5,010 nt of DNA from Bacillota bacterium. GTDB taxonomy: Bacteria; Bacillota; Clostridia; Peptostreptococcales; Anaerovoracaceae. The stretch is taken from NCBI GenBank assembly GCA_016293805.1, contig JAEDDI010000060.1, positions 1-5,010 of the forward strand, given 5' to 3'. Made by a program: the position numbers and the translations under genes. The notes under the pieces were generated by a model. That model searched no databases, was not told the DNA's origin, and saw only the letters and a list, made by a program, of their open reading frames with translations. This document shows, piece after piece, positions 4,719 to 5,010 of the stretch. How positions within the stretch are numbered: the stretch's first letter is position 1; every line of letters starts with the position of its first letter.

Positions 4719-5010
4719 ATGTCAGACAGAGGGGACTATATAAGACCGGAAGATATGAACAGCAGGGAACTTGCTGAATATATACTGGAAATGATGCATA
4801 CGATGATGGTGCATCACACGCTGTGGTTCAGAGAGGTAGAGCATCAGATGGGGTTTGAGAAGGCTCTTGATGCGATGGGAGAAGCGTGGGATAAAACTAA
4901 GAAGAATTCCGTTAAAAGACTTGCTTCGGAACTTGGCTTTGAGGAAAACGGGGGAATCCCTGCATTTCTTGAGAATATGCCTAAGGAAAAGCTGCTTTCA
5001 CTTGCAGATT
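4719..5010 (+). CDS. DUF6125-like cytosolic protein, N-terminal part (cut by window end)
   Basis: The first 97 codons are present, followed by one base of the next. ATG 4719 has a strong AAGGAG (4707-4712) six bases upstream and a promoter about 55 bases before it. The protein is soluble, helical and charged, with no signal peptide or membrane segment. A Met/His/Trp-rich core, MMHTMMVHHTLWFREVEHQM (25-44), is followed by GFEKALDAMGEAW (45-57), a basic helix with KRLASELGFE (66-75) and a GIPAFLENMPKEKLLSLAD stretch. The pattern HH-WF-E with a GFEKAL helix and RLA-LGFE matches what I recall of DUF6125 proteins, common in anaerobic Clostridia and of unknown biochemical role; this is recall, not a search. 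The His32-His33 pair and Glu39/Glu41 could bind a metal, but that is speculation. It is probably a separate transcription unit from the symporter. Confidence 0.85.
   Translation, partial: MSDRGDYIRPEDMNSRELAEYILEMMHTMMVHHTLWFREVEHQMGFEKALDAMGEAWDKTKKNSVKRLASELGFEENGGIPAFLENMPKEKLLSLAD

Overview
The window looks like chromosomal DNA of a low-to-medium GC Gram-positive anaerobe of the Clostridia, Lachnospiraceae-like. The reasons are strong AGGAGG-type ribosome binding sites, near-consensus sigma-A promoters, a T-box leader, and codon use rich in AGA, ATA, CTT and GGA. The assignment is inferred from style; no marker gene is present.

Left part (1 to about 1160) is AT-rich and looks accessory. 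It holds one unrecognised four-helix membrane protein gene (212-709), a perfect 27-bp palindrome (776-802), two diverged copies of a G-rich repeat carrying four AACTGGGG motifs (853-945), a hairpin (951-977), and the 3' end of a minus-strand gene (986-1159). That last gene has lost its 5' part, and the arrangement resembles the remains of a mobile element.

The middle part is ordinary core metabolism. A complete branched-chain aminotransferase gene (ilvE, minus strand, 1228-2253) has a good terminator and its own promoter, and a perfect 15-bp palindrome covers the -35 box. Divergently, a consensus promoter (2453-2481) drives a T-box leader (2488-2767) ending in a textbook antiterminator/terminator pair, then a 527-residue sodium:solute symporter (2821-4404). 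By the usual position after GAA the specifier codon is UAC (tyrosine), so the symporter is probably induced when tRNA-Tyr is uncharged and is a candidate tyrosine or aromatic amino acid importer. The two divergent units thus both concern amino acids, but appear to be controlled separately: ilvE at initiation, the symporter by attenuation.

The right part (4405-5010) has a bidirectional terminator, a small perfect hairpin, a promoter, and the first 97 codons of a cytosolic protein resembling the DUF6125 family, cut by the window end.

No defence system, CRISPR array, tRNA or rRNA is visible. The most useful leads are the T-box specificity that predicts the transporter's substrate, the operator-like palindrome at ilvE, and the element-end-like repeats on the left.
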